From assembly GCA_037974335.1 (NCBI GenBank), contig CM075760.1, forward strand, positions 62,564,515 through 62,628,514: a DNA stretch of 64,000 nt, written 5' to 3'. Shown piece after piece: positions 19,701 to 30,236 of the stretch (position 1 is its first letter; every line of letters begins with the position of its first letter). A program made the translations under genes and the position numbers. Under the pieces are notes generated by a model. That model was not told the origin of the DNA. It did no database searches and saw only the letters and a program-made list of their open reading frames with translations. The DNA comes from Prionace glauca (Eukaryota > Chordata > Chondrichthyes > Carcharhiniformes > Carcharhinidae).

Positions 19701-19884
19701 AAATAGGGTTAAACCTCGGGAGACACCGGAAAGGCAGGCTGTAAGATGAATATTTTTGTCTTTATTCCACAGGTGGAGGTCCACCTCGTGTCAAACGAGG
19801 GGCATTCACATGGCGGGTCGTGCGTGGGCTGCTCTTGGAAGTTCCAGGAGTGGCCTAGTACTTCATGTCGGTGTGTGTGCTTGA

Positions 19885-20215
19885 TCCTGGACCGGTAGAT
19901 GGGCGCCGCAACAGCTCAGTGACCAGCACTGCTGGCTGTGCAGGCACATGGATTTGGGCCTGTGTCTGTGGGAGTTTGCGCATTCTCCCTGTAGTTGCGT
20001 GGGTTTCCTCCGGGCGCTCCGGTTTCCTCCCACACCCCAAAGATGTGCTCTCAGGCTAATCTGTTTTTACCAAATTGACACTATTTCTTCCCTGAATCTG
20101 ACTGAGTAGGGTTCCATTCATAGATATGCAGGGTAGAATAGGTGTAGGGTGATGTGGCGGCGCGGGCTCGTTGGGCCGAAGGGCCTATTTCCCGTGCTGG
20201 GTTGTTCTTTGTTCT
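19885..20215 (+). mobile_element. SINE, diverged type A
   Basis: Head region GTGACCAGCACTGCTGGCTG, body GTGGGTTTCCTCCGGGCGCT and 3' block GTTGGGCCGAAGGGCCTATT ending TTGTTCTTTGTTCTTA. The tail differs from standard type A and resembles that of the LINE at 30.2 kb. Confidence 0.65.
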
Positions 20216-20239
20216 TACTGTGTTTACCCCAGTACAACA

Positions 20240-21524
20240 CCGGCATTTTCACTGCAAAAGAAGTGCCACAGGACTGGAGGACAGCCAATATGGTGTCATT
20301 AGTCAAGAAGGAACACAGGGAAAAAACAGCAAACGACAGACCAGTAAGTCTAACTTCAGCAGTAGGGAAACTATTGGAAAAAGATCTGAGGGACAGAGTT
20401 AATCTCCACTTGGGGAGATAAGAATTAATCAAGGATTGATAGCATGGTTTTGGCAACGGGAGATCAGGTCTTACAAATTTGATTGCATTTTTGAGGAGGT
20501 GACTCATTGTATACAGTTGACGTAGTCTACTTGGACTTCAGTAAGGCTTTTGACAAGGTTCCATATAGATGGCTGATGAAGAAGGTGAAAGCCCATTCGA
20601 TAATTTGCCAAAGTGGATCCAAAAGTGACAGGAGTCAGAGGGGGATGGTCAAATGCAATTTTTGTGACTAGATGTCTGTGTCCAGCAGTGTTTTGCATGG
20701 ATAGGAGTTGCATCTCTTCTTGTTTGTAGTGTAAGTTAATAATTTGGATGTGAATATCAGAGGTATACCAAGTAAGTTTGCAGGTGACACAAAGATTGGT
20801 GATTTCATAAATGCTGATGAGCAAAGCCTTAGATTACAGGACAATACTGACCGAGTGGCACTGCAGCCTCACAGCACCAAGGACCTGGGTTCAATTCCCA
20901 GCTTAGGTCACTGTAAGTGCGGAGCCTGCATATTCTCCCCATGTCTGCACAGGTTTCCTCCAGGTGCTCCGATTTCCTCCCACAGTCTGAAAGATGTGTT
21001 GTTAGGTACATTGGTCATGCTAAATTCTCCCTCTGTGTTATCCAAACAAATGCTGGAGTGTGGCAACTTGGGGATTTTCACAGTAACTTCATTGCAGAGC
21101 TGATGTAAGACTCCTTGTGACACTAATACATAAACTTTAAAACTTTAGTTATATGGGTAGAGCCGGGGCAAATGGAATTCAATCCTTAAAAAGTTTGAGG
21201 TAATGCATTTTGGGAGGAGTAACAAGGTAATGGAATGCACAATGAATAGTCAGATCCTGGAGGTACAGAGGTTCAGAGTGACCTTGGTGTGTATGTCCAT
21301 AGATCTCTGAAGACAGCAGGACAGGTACATAAGGGGATTCAGAAAGCACATGGGATACTTGCCTTTATTAACTGAGGCATTGAATATAAGGGCAGGGAGG
21401 TTCTGATGTAGCTGTACATAAGAAATAGGAACAGGAATAGGCCATCTAGCCCTTCGAGCCTTCCCCTGCCCTGTATAAACCACTGATTAGGCCACAGGTG
21501 AAGAACAGTGTACAGTTCTGGTTG
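20240..21524 (+). mobile_element. Old LINE RT copy with a SINE B inside
   Basis: The frame 20149-20421 contains VPQDWRTANMVSLVKKE and RPVSLTSAVGKLLEKDL (RT fingers). Further on YLDFSKAFDKV-like codons at 20530, SKFAGDTKIGD at 20765-20800, and QIRGIQKAH-like codons near 21330 are visible. SINE B (20850-21152) interrupts it. It ends at a junction palindrome with ZNF2 flanking DNA. Confidence 0.75.
20850..21152 (+). mobile_element. SINE type B, full length
   Basis: Head AGTGGCACTGCAGCCTCACA with B box GGGTTCAATTCC; 3' half TGGAGTGTGGCAACTTGGGG and CACAGTAACTTCATTGCAGA, ending CTAATACATAAACTTTAAAA. Confidence 0.85.
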
Positions 21525-21579
21525 CCATGCAGGAGAAATAACAGAAAGTAGCCATGTTTCTGTTATTTCTCCTGCATGG
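21525..21579. repeat. Perfect 23-bp inverted repeat at a LINE/ZNF2 junction
   Basis: The arms 21525-21547 and 21557-21579 are exact reverse complements (CCATGCAGGAGAAATAACAG and so on) around a 9-base loop. The left arm is LINE sequence and the right arm runs into ZNF2 flanking DNA. Confidence 0.95.
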
Positions 21580-21825
21580 AGATTTTCAGCTCTCTGGAAG
21601 CAGTGAGCATGGATCTGTCAACTAGCTTCAATCAGCACCTACAGGAGATTTGGGAGGTTGAATATTAGATACAGCAGAGTGAGAATAGAGGGAGACTGTG
21701 TGGGTTGAAGATTTACAGCTTTTGTGGAGTGAGAGAGGAAAGAATGTTCCATAAAAACTAGAGTTGTCTGTTCTGAATTTCTATCTTGTACTGACACTGA
21801 TGACTTTTGTAAATTGTTTTTACAG

Positions 21826-22177
21826 AATATTAGAAGAGGAATCACACAGATAAATCTTAAGTATCACATCTCAGTCTGACAGAGTCACCCAATTCCTTGG
21901 AAACTAATTTTCCTCAGCCTCTGAATATGAAGGAGAAATGTTTGAGCGGTCTGTCGACTGCAAGATTTTAAGCAACAGTGTGACTGGAAAAACACTGGGA
22001 TACAAACACACACCTGAGTGAGAGTGTTCCTGTGCACTGAGTGTGGAAAGAGCTTTAACCAGTTACACAACCTGAAAATACATCGCAGCATTCACAGCGG
22101 GGAGAGACTGTACCATGTTGTCTGTGTGAACAAGGCGTCAAATGATAAAACTGCAATGAGACAAGGAGACCGACAAT
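21826..22177 (+). other. ZNF2 last exon, 5' UTR with decayed finger
   Basis: The acceptor TGTTTTTACAG precedes AATATTAGAAGAGGAATCAC, a pattern also seen at ZNF3 (28090) and ZNF8 (63054). At 22018-22110 the plus strand reads [23 protein letters not shown], an intact-looking finger that is not in frame with the ATG at 22178. Confidence 0.7.
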
Positions 22178-23020
22178 ATGGAAAAACCATGGAAATGTGA
22201 GGACTGTGAGAAGAGATACAAATCGCCCTCTCTACTGGAAGCTCATCGACGCAGCCACACTGGGGAGAGGCCGTTCACCTGCTGTGTTTGTGGGAAGGGA
22301 TTCAGTGATTCATCCACTCTGCAGAGACACCAGCGAGTTCACACCGGTGAGAGTGCATTCACTTGCTGTCAGTGTGGGAAGGGATTTACTCAGATATCCA
22401 GCCTACAGACACACCAGCTAGTTCACACTGGGGAGAGGCCATTCATCTGCCCTGAGTGTGGGAAGGGATTCAGTAAGTCATCCAACCTACAGAAACACCA
22501 GCGAGTTCACACAGGAGAGAGGCCGTTCAGCTGCTCTGAATGTAGGAAAAGATTCACTCAGTTATCTCATCTGCGGGCACACCAGCGGGTTCACACTGGG
22601 GAGAGACCATTCACTTGCACTCAGTGTGGGAAGGGATTCACTCAATTGTACAGTCTGCAGACACACCAGCGAGATCACACTGGGGAGAGACCATACAGCT
22701 GCTTTCAGTGTGGGAAAGGATTCGTTCATTTATCAAACCTGCAGACACACCAGCGAGTTCACACTGGGGAGAGGCCATTCACCTGCTCTCAGTGTGGGAA
22801 GGGATTCACTCAGTTATCCAACCTGCGGAGACACCAGCGAGTTCACTCTGGAGAGAGGCCGTTCACCTGTCCCGTGTGTGGGAAGGGATTCACTCGGTTA
22901 TCTACCTTGCAGTCACACCAGCGAGTTCACACTGGGGGGAGACTGCTCATTTGCTCTCAGTGTGGGAAGGGATTCTGTGATTCATCCACCCTGCTGACAC
23001 ACCAACAAGTTCACAAGTGA
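22178..23020 (+). CDS. C2H2 zinc-finger protein ZNF2, 10 fingers
   Basis: A 280-residue open frame beginning [17 protein letters not shown] and ending HQQVHK. Ten C2H2 fingers sit at 28-residue spacing with TGERPF-type linkers; every one keeps both Cys and both His. Odd linkers are TGESAF after finger 2 and TGGRLL before finger 10. Helix starts such as QLSHLRA, QLSNLRR and RLSTLQS suggest distinct DNA contacts, but I do not predict a site. No effector domain is visible. The start is chosen because the same ATG context (ATGGAGAAACCATGG-like) opens four paralogues. Its promoter is probably the bidirectional block at 17.44-17.9 kb. It probably acts as a nuclear DNA-binding regulator; the target is unknown. 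Confidence 0.92.
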   Translation: MEKPWKCEDCEKRYKSPSLLEAHRRSHTGERPFTCCVCGKGFSDSSTLQRHQRVHTGESAFTCCQCGKGFTQISSLQTHQLVHTGERPFICPECGKGFSKSSNLQKHQRVHTGERPFSCSECRKRFTQLSHLRAHQRVHTGERPFTCTQCGKGFTQLYSLQTHQRDHTGERPYSCFQCGKGFVHLSNLQTHQRVHTGERPFTCSQCGKGFTQLSNLRRHQRVHSGERPFTCPVCGKGFTRLSTLQSHQRVHTGGRLLICSQCGKGFCDSSTLLTHQQVHK

Positions 23021-23279
23021 ATAGGGGGATTAGATTCTGCTGTTATTGTTTCTGTTCTCAATTACATCCTGGACTGCATTTTGTTCATTCTCACAGTTGG
23101 TCAATGGGGAGGGTTTCTTTCTGCTGGACTGGCCGGTCTCTCAACTTTGCCTCCAGTGGGCTGATGCTCTTTGAGTCTTGTTGCAAATACCTGGTTTTAA
23201 ATTTCACAAGAATCACAGAGTGACAGGGTGTTAGGAAGGTCAGAGATATTTAGTCAGAATTTCTGTTTGAAATTCCCCA

Positions 23280-23565
23280 AATGCCCATCCAATTTCCTTT
23301 GTAATTGTTTATTGTCTCCACTTCCCCCACCCTTTAGTGAGCGAGTTCCAGCTCATTACCATGCACTGCATCAAAATATTCTTCCTCACATCCCCATGCA
23401 GCTCTGATTCAAAACCTTAAATCTGTGTCCCCCTTGTCCTTGTCCCATCAGCGAATGGGAACATCTTTTCTTTGTCCACCTTATCTAAATCTGTCAGAAT
23501 CTTGCCCACCTCTATCAAATCTCCCCTCAACCTCCTTTGCTCCAAGGGCAACAACCCCAGTCTGA
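23280..23565 (-). mobile_element. Old CR1-type LINE C-terminal fragment
   Basis: The minus strand carries degraded codons of the LGLxSL...RRxRGDLIE region (CAACCTCCTTTGCTCC, AAATCTCCCCTCAACC) and the following FFxxR block. Close to the 3' end of ZNF2. Confidence 0.6.
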
Positions 23566-24389
23566 CATCGACAATAAAGAACAAAGTAACAGAATATGTT
23601 AATACCTGAAATCGAATGGGAATGTTTAATTACAGTTTTAAAAATATTGTGAACATATTGTCCTGGACAATAAAGGAATTTGAATAACTCACCTTGGGTG
23701 TGGCGAAATGAAAGGTCCTTTACAAATTCAGCCTAGCCATAAGATTTGCACTCGAGTGAGCATAAGATATTTCACTCCAGGTATGATTCAACTGACCCAC
23801 GAGGAAGTTTTTAGCAAACATAGTTAATTTAAGAACACAGTTAAAATATAAGAAGAAAAATTAGCATAATTTTTACCGATCTCAATAAAAAGCAACCATG
23901 ATCTTGTCTCAACCTGAACAGCTAAGTCCAAATCAAATAATCCCTACAAACTTACAGCTCGTTTTAGGCTTTGCACAGAAAGCAAGTATGCTCACCTGAT
24001 GCTGGATTTTGCAACTTTTTAACACCTGTTGTGAATTAGTCCTTTAAACATTGATTTCAAACTTTGACTTCCCAGTTCTGGAAATTTCAGGACCTTGAGA
24101 TAGAGAGAGAGAGAGAGAGACTGCTTGCCACTATCTTCCAGCTGGCAACTCACAGGTAGCAGAATCTTCACTCCACAGAAAGAGATGAGAAACACTCCTC
24201 TCAGTCTGCAGTCCAAAGAGCATGTGACAAAAGAAAACTAAAACCTTTCTCCTGTGAAAGAAATGTCCAAAGACAGCATTGACCTTTTAATCAGGCTCAA
24301 CACAACAGTTTGAAAAGGGTCATAAAACTCCAGGTTACTGGATTAGCCCAGACTGAAAATAATCAAGCTGCCCATTATATTCAAAGAAC
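23566..24389. other. No gene seen; short (GA)n
   Basis: AT-rich DNA. A pure GA repeat of about 20 bases lies at 24100-24120. Nothing else is supported. Confidence 0.5.
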
Positions 24390-24700
24390 AGAATCCTGAC
24401 AGTACAGAAGGAGGCCATTTGGCCCATCAAGCCTGCACTGACAACAATACCAGCCTATCTCAGTAACCCCACGTATTTACCCTGCTAATCCCCAGAAACG
24501 AGGGTCAATGTAACATAACCAATCAACCCAAACCACAGAACTTTGGACTGTGGGAAGAAACCAGAACACCTGGAGGAAACCCATGCAGACACAGGGAGGA
24601 TGTGCAAACTCCACACAGACAGTGACCCAAGCCAGGAATCAAACCTGAATCCCTGGTACTGTGAGGCAGCAGTGCTAACCACTGTGTCACCACACCGTCA
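24390..24700 (-). mobile_element. SINE type A, full length
   Basis: Left end AGGAGGCCATTTGGCCCATC, body CCCATGCAGACACAGGGAGG, right end head AGCAGTGCTAACCACTGTGT. Confidence 0.88.
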
Positions 24701-25280
24701 TATTGTTCTTTGCATTAGCTGAGTTGTAAATCAGTGAAAGCCAGCACAATACTTGGTCTCTGAAACACTCCTACATCCGTGAACTTTGTTTTAAAGAAAT
24801 CCACATTTGAATGCCCAGCCAGGATATGAAATATCAGCGCCTTAACAGGGAGATAAGACAGACACACACTATATTTGATCTTTTCAACAGCACATCTGAG
24901 AGTTAAGAATGTGTGACATGATTTTGGGAAACCGGAGTGAGTGTGCACATCTGATTTGTTACATGTGAAAAATAGCAAGCCTAAATTCATGGTGAGATGG
25001 AGTGAAGAGCAGGTCTCAAACACACACAGCTACTTGAGACACAGCAGGAGATGAAATGGTTAATGTGGCCAGGGGATTGAGACAACATGGTGACAACATC
25101 AAGGCATTGACACACACTCCAGAGAGAAACTGAGTTCAAAACAATCAGGATCCAATTTAACACAGTGCACATTAAACACAATGTGAGGAAAATTAAAGTA
25201 AAATGGATAAAATTATAGATTGGGACAATTAAGAGCTTGGAAGAAATAACACTGAGTAAAAACTGTCCACAAGTTGGATA
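24701..25280. other. No gene seen
   Basis: Short open frames on the minus strand lack any recognisable domain or splice context. Confidence 0.45.
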
Positions 25281-25640
25281 GGGGGTAAAGAGAGAGCTGG
25301 AGAATCTTTTACATCCTTCCTGTAATGAGGTGACCAGAACTGAGCACAGTAGTCCAATTGGGGTCTGACCAGGGTCCTATAAAGCTGCAACATCATCTTT
25401 CGACTCTGAAATTCAATTCCTCAACTGATGAAGGCCTGTACACCATAAGCCTTCTTAACCATAACTTCAACCTGCGCAGCTTCTTTGAGCATCCTATGAA
25501 CTCGGACTCCTCTGATCTTCCACACTGCCAAGAGTCCTACCATTAATATTATGTTCTGCCATTCTATTTGACCTGCTAAAATTAACACTTTACACTTATT
25601 GCCATCCTATTTGACCTGCCAAAATGAACCACTTCATAGA
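25280..25640 (-). mobile_element. Old LINE RT fragment
   Basis: The minus strand reads degraded RT thumb: the region equal to LVRPQLEYCVQFW (CTGAGCACAGTAGTCCAATT on plus) and the upstream KxxVxKAYGVQAFI-like region. A nearby duplicated stretch CCATTCTATTTGACCTGC/CCATCCTATTTGACCTGCC lies at its right end. Confidence 0.6.
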
Positions 25641-26020
25641 GGGAATCGCTTTCTGTTAAAGAGCCTGCCAAACCCTCTCACCCACTTTTCCTAAAGTGCA
25701 TCAATCTCATCAGGAAAACTCCAGAACAATCAAATATTTTTACTGATAAAAGTTTATTAATGAAACAGAACATAGTTAAAACATACAGAAAATGACAAGA
25801 GGATCAAAGACAACCAGAGTAAAAGGATGTTCACAATGTTCTGGACACAAATGGTTTCTCTTTAATTCATCTGTAGCCTGTTCCCTGCCCTCTTTGTGGA
25901 AAACGTCCGCTCAGTCCACAGCATGACCCTCACCTTCCGCTTGCCATTAGAATTTACTATCTTGCTCTCATGCTCATATTTTTGTCCTCGGCCTTGTCTG
26001 TGTAAAAGGAGTTAACAAAG
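25641..26020. other. No gene seen
   Basis: AT-rich intergenic DNA. No supported signal. Confidence 0.4.
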
Positions 26021-26024
26021 TGCA

Positions 26025-26330
26025 TTAGTGTCAGTCCAGGATAGAAATTCAGAACAGACAATTCTAGTTTTTATGGAACATTCTTTCCTCTCACATTTCC
26101 CAAAAGCTGTAAATCTCCATCCCACACTGTTTTGACAAAGGGTCACCTGGACTCGAAACATCAGCTCTTTTCTCTCCTTACAGATGCTGCCAGGCCTGCT
26201 GAGATTTTCCAGCATCTTCTCTTTTGGTTCCCATCCCACACACTCTCCCTCCATTCTCACTCTGCTGTATCTAATATTCACCCTCCCAATTCTCCTGAAG
26301 TTGATGATTGAGGCTGATTGACAGAACCAT
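26025..26330 (-). pseudogene. Orphan ZNF 5' module (finger exon missing)
   Basis: On the minus strand this repeats the intron block that precedes the finger exon of ZNF2 (21600-21825) and ZNF3 (27873-28089): AATATTAGATACAGCAGAGT, GTGTGGGATGGAGATTTACA, GAATGTTCCATAAAAACTAG, up to CTCCTTTTACA. No finger array follows to the left. A dispersed repeat (26125-26225) has inserted into it. It is probably the remains of a minus-strand ZNF gene that shared the 26.5-27.1 kb promoter. Confidence 0.6.
26125..26225 (+). mobile_element. Dispersed repeat D
   Basis: Signature AGATGCTGCCAGGCCTGCTG followed by AGATTTTCCAGCATCTTCT. The same signature occurs at 29870-29965 (-), 38430-38525 (+), 53427-53515 (+), 55505-55625 (-) and 58095-58225 (+). 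Confidence 0.65.
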
Positions 26331-26449
26331 GCTCACTGCTTCCTGTCCTGGAGACAGAGCTGAAAATCTCCATGCAGGCTGCCAGACAGATGTATGTCTA
26401 AATGACTGGACTAAAAATGTATGGAATGTACAGATTGGACTCACTTCCT

Positions 26450-27098
26450 TACCCTTCAGTTTTTCAAGTCCCCAATTTCCCCCAGAATGAGAAAAGAAAT
26501 GGAAAGGGGGAGACATTGATTTCCTCCCAGATGTTGCACAGAGGAGGAAGTTTCACTCTGAAGCTCATTGATCAACTTCCGCATTGTGACATCACAATGG
26601 AGCGAATTGGTTGACTCAGGCCCGGGCCTGAGTCAACCAATTCGCAATGTTGTCTTTTTGCTCCAATGGGAGACTGAGTGTTAGGAACGTCCATACGAGA
26701 ATCAGCCAATAAGAATCAGTCTGCTCTGGCATGACGTCCTGGGGTTCCATTGCGCAGGCCCGGGCGCGCGAATCCGGGAGCCCCGCCCCCACCCATTCCC
26801 CCACCGCCCTCTCCCTCCCGCCCCTCCTCGAGCCAAGGTTTCCAGACAAGCGGCTGGCGGCTCCGGCCAGGGCGAGAAGCCGCTCGGTGATCTCCCCCTC
26901 CCCCCGGCCCGCGACTGGGAGTGGAGAAGCTGCGTATTTGCGGGGGCGTGCCCACCTGCGACCTTCTGAACGATTGACCAATGGAAAGAGTCGGAGGTCC
27001 GGAAGGACTCTGGTCCTCCAGCCAATCAGAGTGTGGGCTTTGTGTGAATGAAGATTGAACTTAAGACGTACTCGAACTTCCTCCTGTCTCCAACATCT
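26450..27098. promoter_or_regulatory. Promoter and 5' exon of ZNF3, with lost divergent partner
   Basis: GC-rich core at 26740-26960 with GCGCGCGAATCCGG. A CRE-like TGACATCA lies at 26587-26594, a perfect 44-bp palindrome at 26602-26645, and CCAAT boxes at 26972 (TTGACCAATGG) and 27021 (AGCCAATCAG). The right part is closely similar to the right part of the 17.44-17.9 kb promoter. The plus 5' exon ends at 27098 (CCAACATCT before GTGAGTAAAA). On the left, the minus-strand mirror exon end CAACATCT is present at about 26530 but the donor GTGAGT has been lost. Confidence 0.65.
26602..26645. repeat. Perfect 44-bp palindrome
   Basis: Twenty bases (GCGAATTGGTTGACTCAGGC), a CCGG centre, and their exact reverse complement. 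Each arm holds ATTGG (a CCAAT box) and TGACTCA (an AP-1/MAF-type site). Confidence 0.97.
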
Positions 27099-27589
27099 GT
27101 GAGTAAAACACTTTCTTTTCTCACTCTTTCCATTTCTTTTCTCATTCTTGGAAAAACTGGAGATTTGCTGAAGGGAAAGGAAGTGAATCCAGGGAGGGTG
27201 CAGACTCTGGAAAGGTTGGCCCAGGTCTCTCCCTTTCTCTTAAAGACATTGACATCCTTTGCTCCCTCAGCTTGACACGTTGATTCGTCTGGCTAAAAGA
27301 TCCCTTTCCTAATGTTCACAATTAAAGGGCTGGTTTCCCCAGGAGATGGCTGACATTTAAGGAGACAGTAAATTAATATCAGACAGAGATATGATAAAGT
27401 ATATTTATAATTATATCTAGCTGTGTAATATAGTACTGTTGCTATGTTATATATTTCTAGTCACCTCTTCAAACAGAGAGTTGTTAGTCTTGGATTTATC
27501 CCACAGGGATCAGTGGAGGCTGAGGGCCATTGAATATATTCCAGGGTCAGTTGGACTGATTTTTGATTGATAAAGGAGAATGTTATAGG

Positions 27590-27862
27590 GAACGGTCAGA
27601 AAATACAGATAAAGTTAAGGTGAGGAGGAATTTCCTCACTCAAGGATGTGGTGAAGTTTTGGAATTTTGCACCCCAGAGGACAGTGGAGTCTCAGCCATC
27701 ACGAATTTTCAAGCTGGAGATTGATAAGTTTTGAGATATTGAAGACCTGGGGGATTGTATGGGAAATAATGCTGAGGTAGATCAGCCAATTCTTAATGAA
27801 TGGTTGAGGCAGTTCGATAGGCTGAATGGCCAACTGCAGCTCCTTTCTCTTATGATTTCTGT
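27590..27862 (+). mobile_element. Old LINE 3' end in ZNF3 intron
   Basis: GAGGAATTTCCTCACTCAAG, TTTTGGAATTTTGCACCCCA and the 3' UTR GAATGGCCAACTGCAGCTCC ending CTCTTATGATTTC. A diverged copy of the C-terminal and tail region of CR1-like LINEs. Confidence 0.65.
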
Positions 27863-28089
27863 GCCACAGAAGGACGCAGTGAGCATAGATGTGTCAATCA
27901 GTATCTTCAGGAGAATTGGGAGGGTGAATATTAGATACAGCAGAGTAAGAATGGAGGGAGAGTGTGTGGGATGGAGATTCACAGCTTTTGTACAATGAGA
28001 GGAAAGAACATTCTGTAGGAACTAGAGTTGTCTATTCTGAATTTTTATCCTGTACTGACAATGATGACTTATGTAAATTTCTTTTACAG

Positions 28090-28425
28090 GATATTGAAAA
28101 AGGAATCACAGGCTGGAATGTCAAATGTCACATCTAGATCTGACAGAGTCATATTCCTTGGGACATGATTATCATTGGCTTTTAAATCTAGAAGTATTGT
28201 CTGATCTTTTGATTTGAAAAGTTTCAAACGTCAGTGGAAAAGCGCCAACATATTGCACATTTAAGTGAGAGTGTTCCAGTGCACTGACTGAAAAGCTTTG
28301 ACCAGTTGCACAGCCTGAATAAATATCACACCATTCACTGCGGGGAGACTGTACTCATGTTCTGTGTGTGTGGATGAGGCTTCCACTGATTGCCCACCCA
28401 AGAGAGAGGCAAGGACACCTGCAAC
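28090..28425 (+). other. ZNF3 last exon, 5' UTR with decayed finger pair
   Basis: The acceptor TTTCTTTTACAG precedes GATATTGAAAAAGGAATCAC. Between 28265 and 28400 remnants of two fingers (CACTGACTGAAAAGCTTTGACC, TTCACTGCGGGGAGACTGTA) match those upstream of ZNF1, ZNF2 and ZNF8. Confidence 0.65.
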
Positions 28426-29520
28426 ATGGAGAAACCATGGAAATGTGCAGACTGTGGGAAGAAATATAAAGTTCCATCTCGGCTGGAAATTCATCGACGG
28501 AGTCACACTGGGGAGAGGCCGTTCATCTGCTCTCAGTGTGGGGAGGGATTCACTTGGTTATCCACCCTGCAAAGACACCAGCGAGTTCACACTGGAGAGA
28601 GGCCGTTCACCTGCTCTCAATGTGGGAAGGGATTCACTCAGTCATCCGGTCTGCGGGCACACCAGCGAGTTCACACTGGGGAAAAGCCATTCACCTGCAC
28701 CCTGTGTGGGAAGGATTTCATTCAGTCATCCCACTTACTGAATCACAAAGCTACTCACACAAATGAGAGACCCTTTAAATGCTCTGACTGTGGGAGCTGC
28801 TTCAAAACCTCTGGTGAACTGGTGTTCCACCAGCGCATTCACACTGAGGAGAGACCGTTCAGCTGCTCTCATTGCACCAGGAGGTTTAAAAGGTCATCCC
28901 ACCTGCGGACACACCAGCGAGTTCACACCGGGGAGAGACCATTTACCTGCACCACATGTGGGAAGGGATTCACACAGTTATCCAGCGTATGGGCACACCA
29001 ACAAGTTCACACTGGGGAGAGGCCATTTACCTGCTCTGTGTGTGGGAAGGGATTCACTCTGTCATCGAACCTGCTGAGGCACAAAATCATTCACACCCAG
29101 GAGAGACCCTTTAAATGCCCTGACTGTGGGAGTGGATTCAAACGTGCTTCGGATCTGAGGGACCACGAGCGAATTCACACTGGGGAGAAACCATTCGGCT
29201 GTTCTGTGTGTGGGAAGGGATTCACTCAATTATGCCACCTATTGAATCATAAAGTCACTCATAGCAATGAGAGACCCTTTGAATGTTCTGACTGTGAAAG
29301 TAGCTTCAAAAGCTCTCAGGATCTGATGTCCCACCAACGTGTTCACACTGAGGAGAGACCATTCAGCTGCTCTCACTGCACAAAGAGGTTTAAATGGTCA
29401 TCCGCACTGCAGAGACACCAGAGAGTTCACACTGGGGAGAGGTCCTTCACCTGCTCTGTGTGTGGAAAGCGATTCACTCAGTTATCCAGCCTGCTGAAAC
29501 ACGGGCAAGTTCACAAGTGA
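28426..29520 (+). CDS. C2H2 zinc-finger protein ZNF3, 13 fingers
   Basis: A 364-residue open frame that begins [17 protein letters not shown] and ends GQVHK. Thirteen complete C2H2 fingers at 28-residue spacing. Fingers 4-6 and 10-12 are a repeated three-finger module separated by exactly 504 nt: a LLNHK finger with an x-NERPF linker, an F-K/E-CSDC finger, and an [11 protein letters not shown] finger joined by TEERPF linkers. This points to internal duplication of a six-finger block. No KRAB or similar domain. The last exon starts at 28090, and the promoter with 5' exon is at 26.45-27.1 kb. A Penelope-like fragment interrupts the 3' UTR at 29562. Probable nuclear DNA-binding protein; target unknown. 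Confidence 0.93.
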   Translation: MEKPWKCADCGKKYKVPSRLEIHRRSHTGERPFICSQCGEGFTWLSTLQRHQRVHTGERPFTCSQCGKGFTQSSGLRAHQRVHTGEKPFTCTLCGKDFIQSSHLLNHKATHTNERPFKCSDCGSCFKTSGELVFHQRIHTEERPFSCSHCTRRFKRSSHLRTHQRVHTGERPFTCTTCGKGFTQLSSVWAHQQVHTGERPFTCSVCGKGFTLSSNLLRHKIIHTQERPFKCPDCGSGFKRASDLRDHERIHTGEKPFGCSVCGKGFTQLCHLLNHKVTHSNERPFECSDCESSFKSSQDLMSHQRVHTEERPFSCSHCTKRFKWSSALQRHQRVHTGERSFTCSVCGKRFTQLSSLLKHGQVHK

Positions 29521-29561
29521 TGACAGGGTTTGGATTCTGCTGTTACTGCTGCTGTTAATTA

Positions 29562-29692
29562 CAGTAAGAAGTCTCACAACACCAGGTTAAAGTCTAACCA
29601 GTTTATCTGATAGTAATTCCACAAGCTTTTGGAAACGGTGTCCCTTCGTCAGGTATGTGGGAGGTTCTGATCAGAGAAGATAAAGATACACA
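29562..29692 (-). mobile_element. Penelope-like element tail in ZNF3 3' UTR
   Basis: AGTAAGAAGTCTCACAACAC, ACCAGGTTAAAGTCTAACCA and CCCTTCGTCAGGTATGTGGG. The ZNF 3' UTR shared with ZNF2 (TTTCTTTCTGCTGGACTGGC) resumes right after it. Confidence 0.6.
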
Positions 29693-29869
29693 CACTTCAC
29701 AGGTTTCTTTCTGCTGGACTGGCCACTATCACTACTTTGCTTCCAGTGGGCTGATGCTCTGAGTCTGGGAGAGCACATTTCCACTGAAATGATCCACAAA
29801 AGCTGGTGAAAGACAATTACTTTATCCTGGATAGAAAATAGTGCTTTTCACCATTGCAGGTAAATCTAA

Positions 29870-29965
29870 AATAAATACAGAAAGAACTGGAAAAATTCGA
29901 CAAGTCTGGCAGCATCTGTGAAGAGAGAAATAAAGTTGATGTTTCACGTCCAATGTAACTCCACT
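29870..29965 (-). mobile_element. Dispersed repeat D, reverse
   Basis: GGAAAAATTCGACAAGTCTG followed by GCAGCATCTGTGAAGAGAG, the reverse of the repeat D signature. Confidence 0.6.
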
Positions 29966-30236
29966 TAAGAACTAGACAGGGAGAAATGTGCTGGGTTTGA
30001 TGCTGGTGAGAAAGAGGAGAGGGTCAGATAGAACAAAAAGGGAAGTCAGGGATTGGTTAGAAGGTGGGTGAGATTAAATGTCAAAAATATCCTGAAACAA
30101 AAGGCAAAGGGAGAGGTAATGGTTGCAGTAAAGAAACAAAGAAATTTTGTCACTAGATTACTTTAATTGGATCTTCAATGACTTGCTCCACTTTCTCATT
30201 ATCAGGAATAGAATTGTTTCATACTTTCTCTTTATA

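Noticed and set aside
22197-22997. Alternative frames across the finger arrays (for example [20 protein letters not shown] repeats)
   Set aside because: These are out-of-frame readings of the 84-nt finger repeat; they occur in every ZNF gene here.
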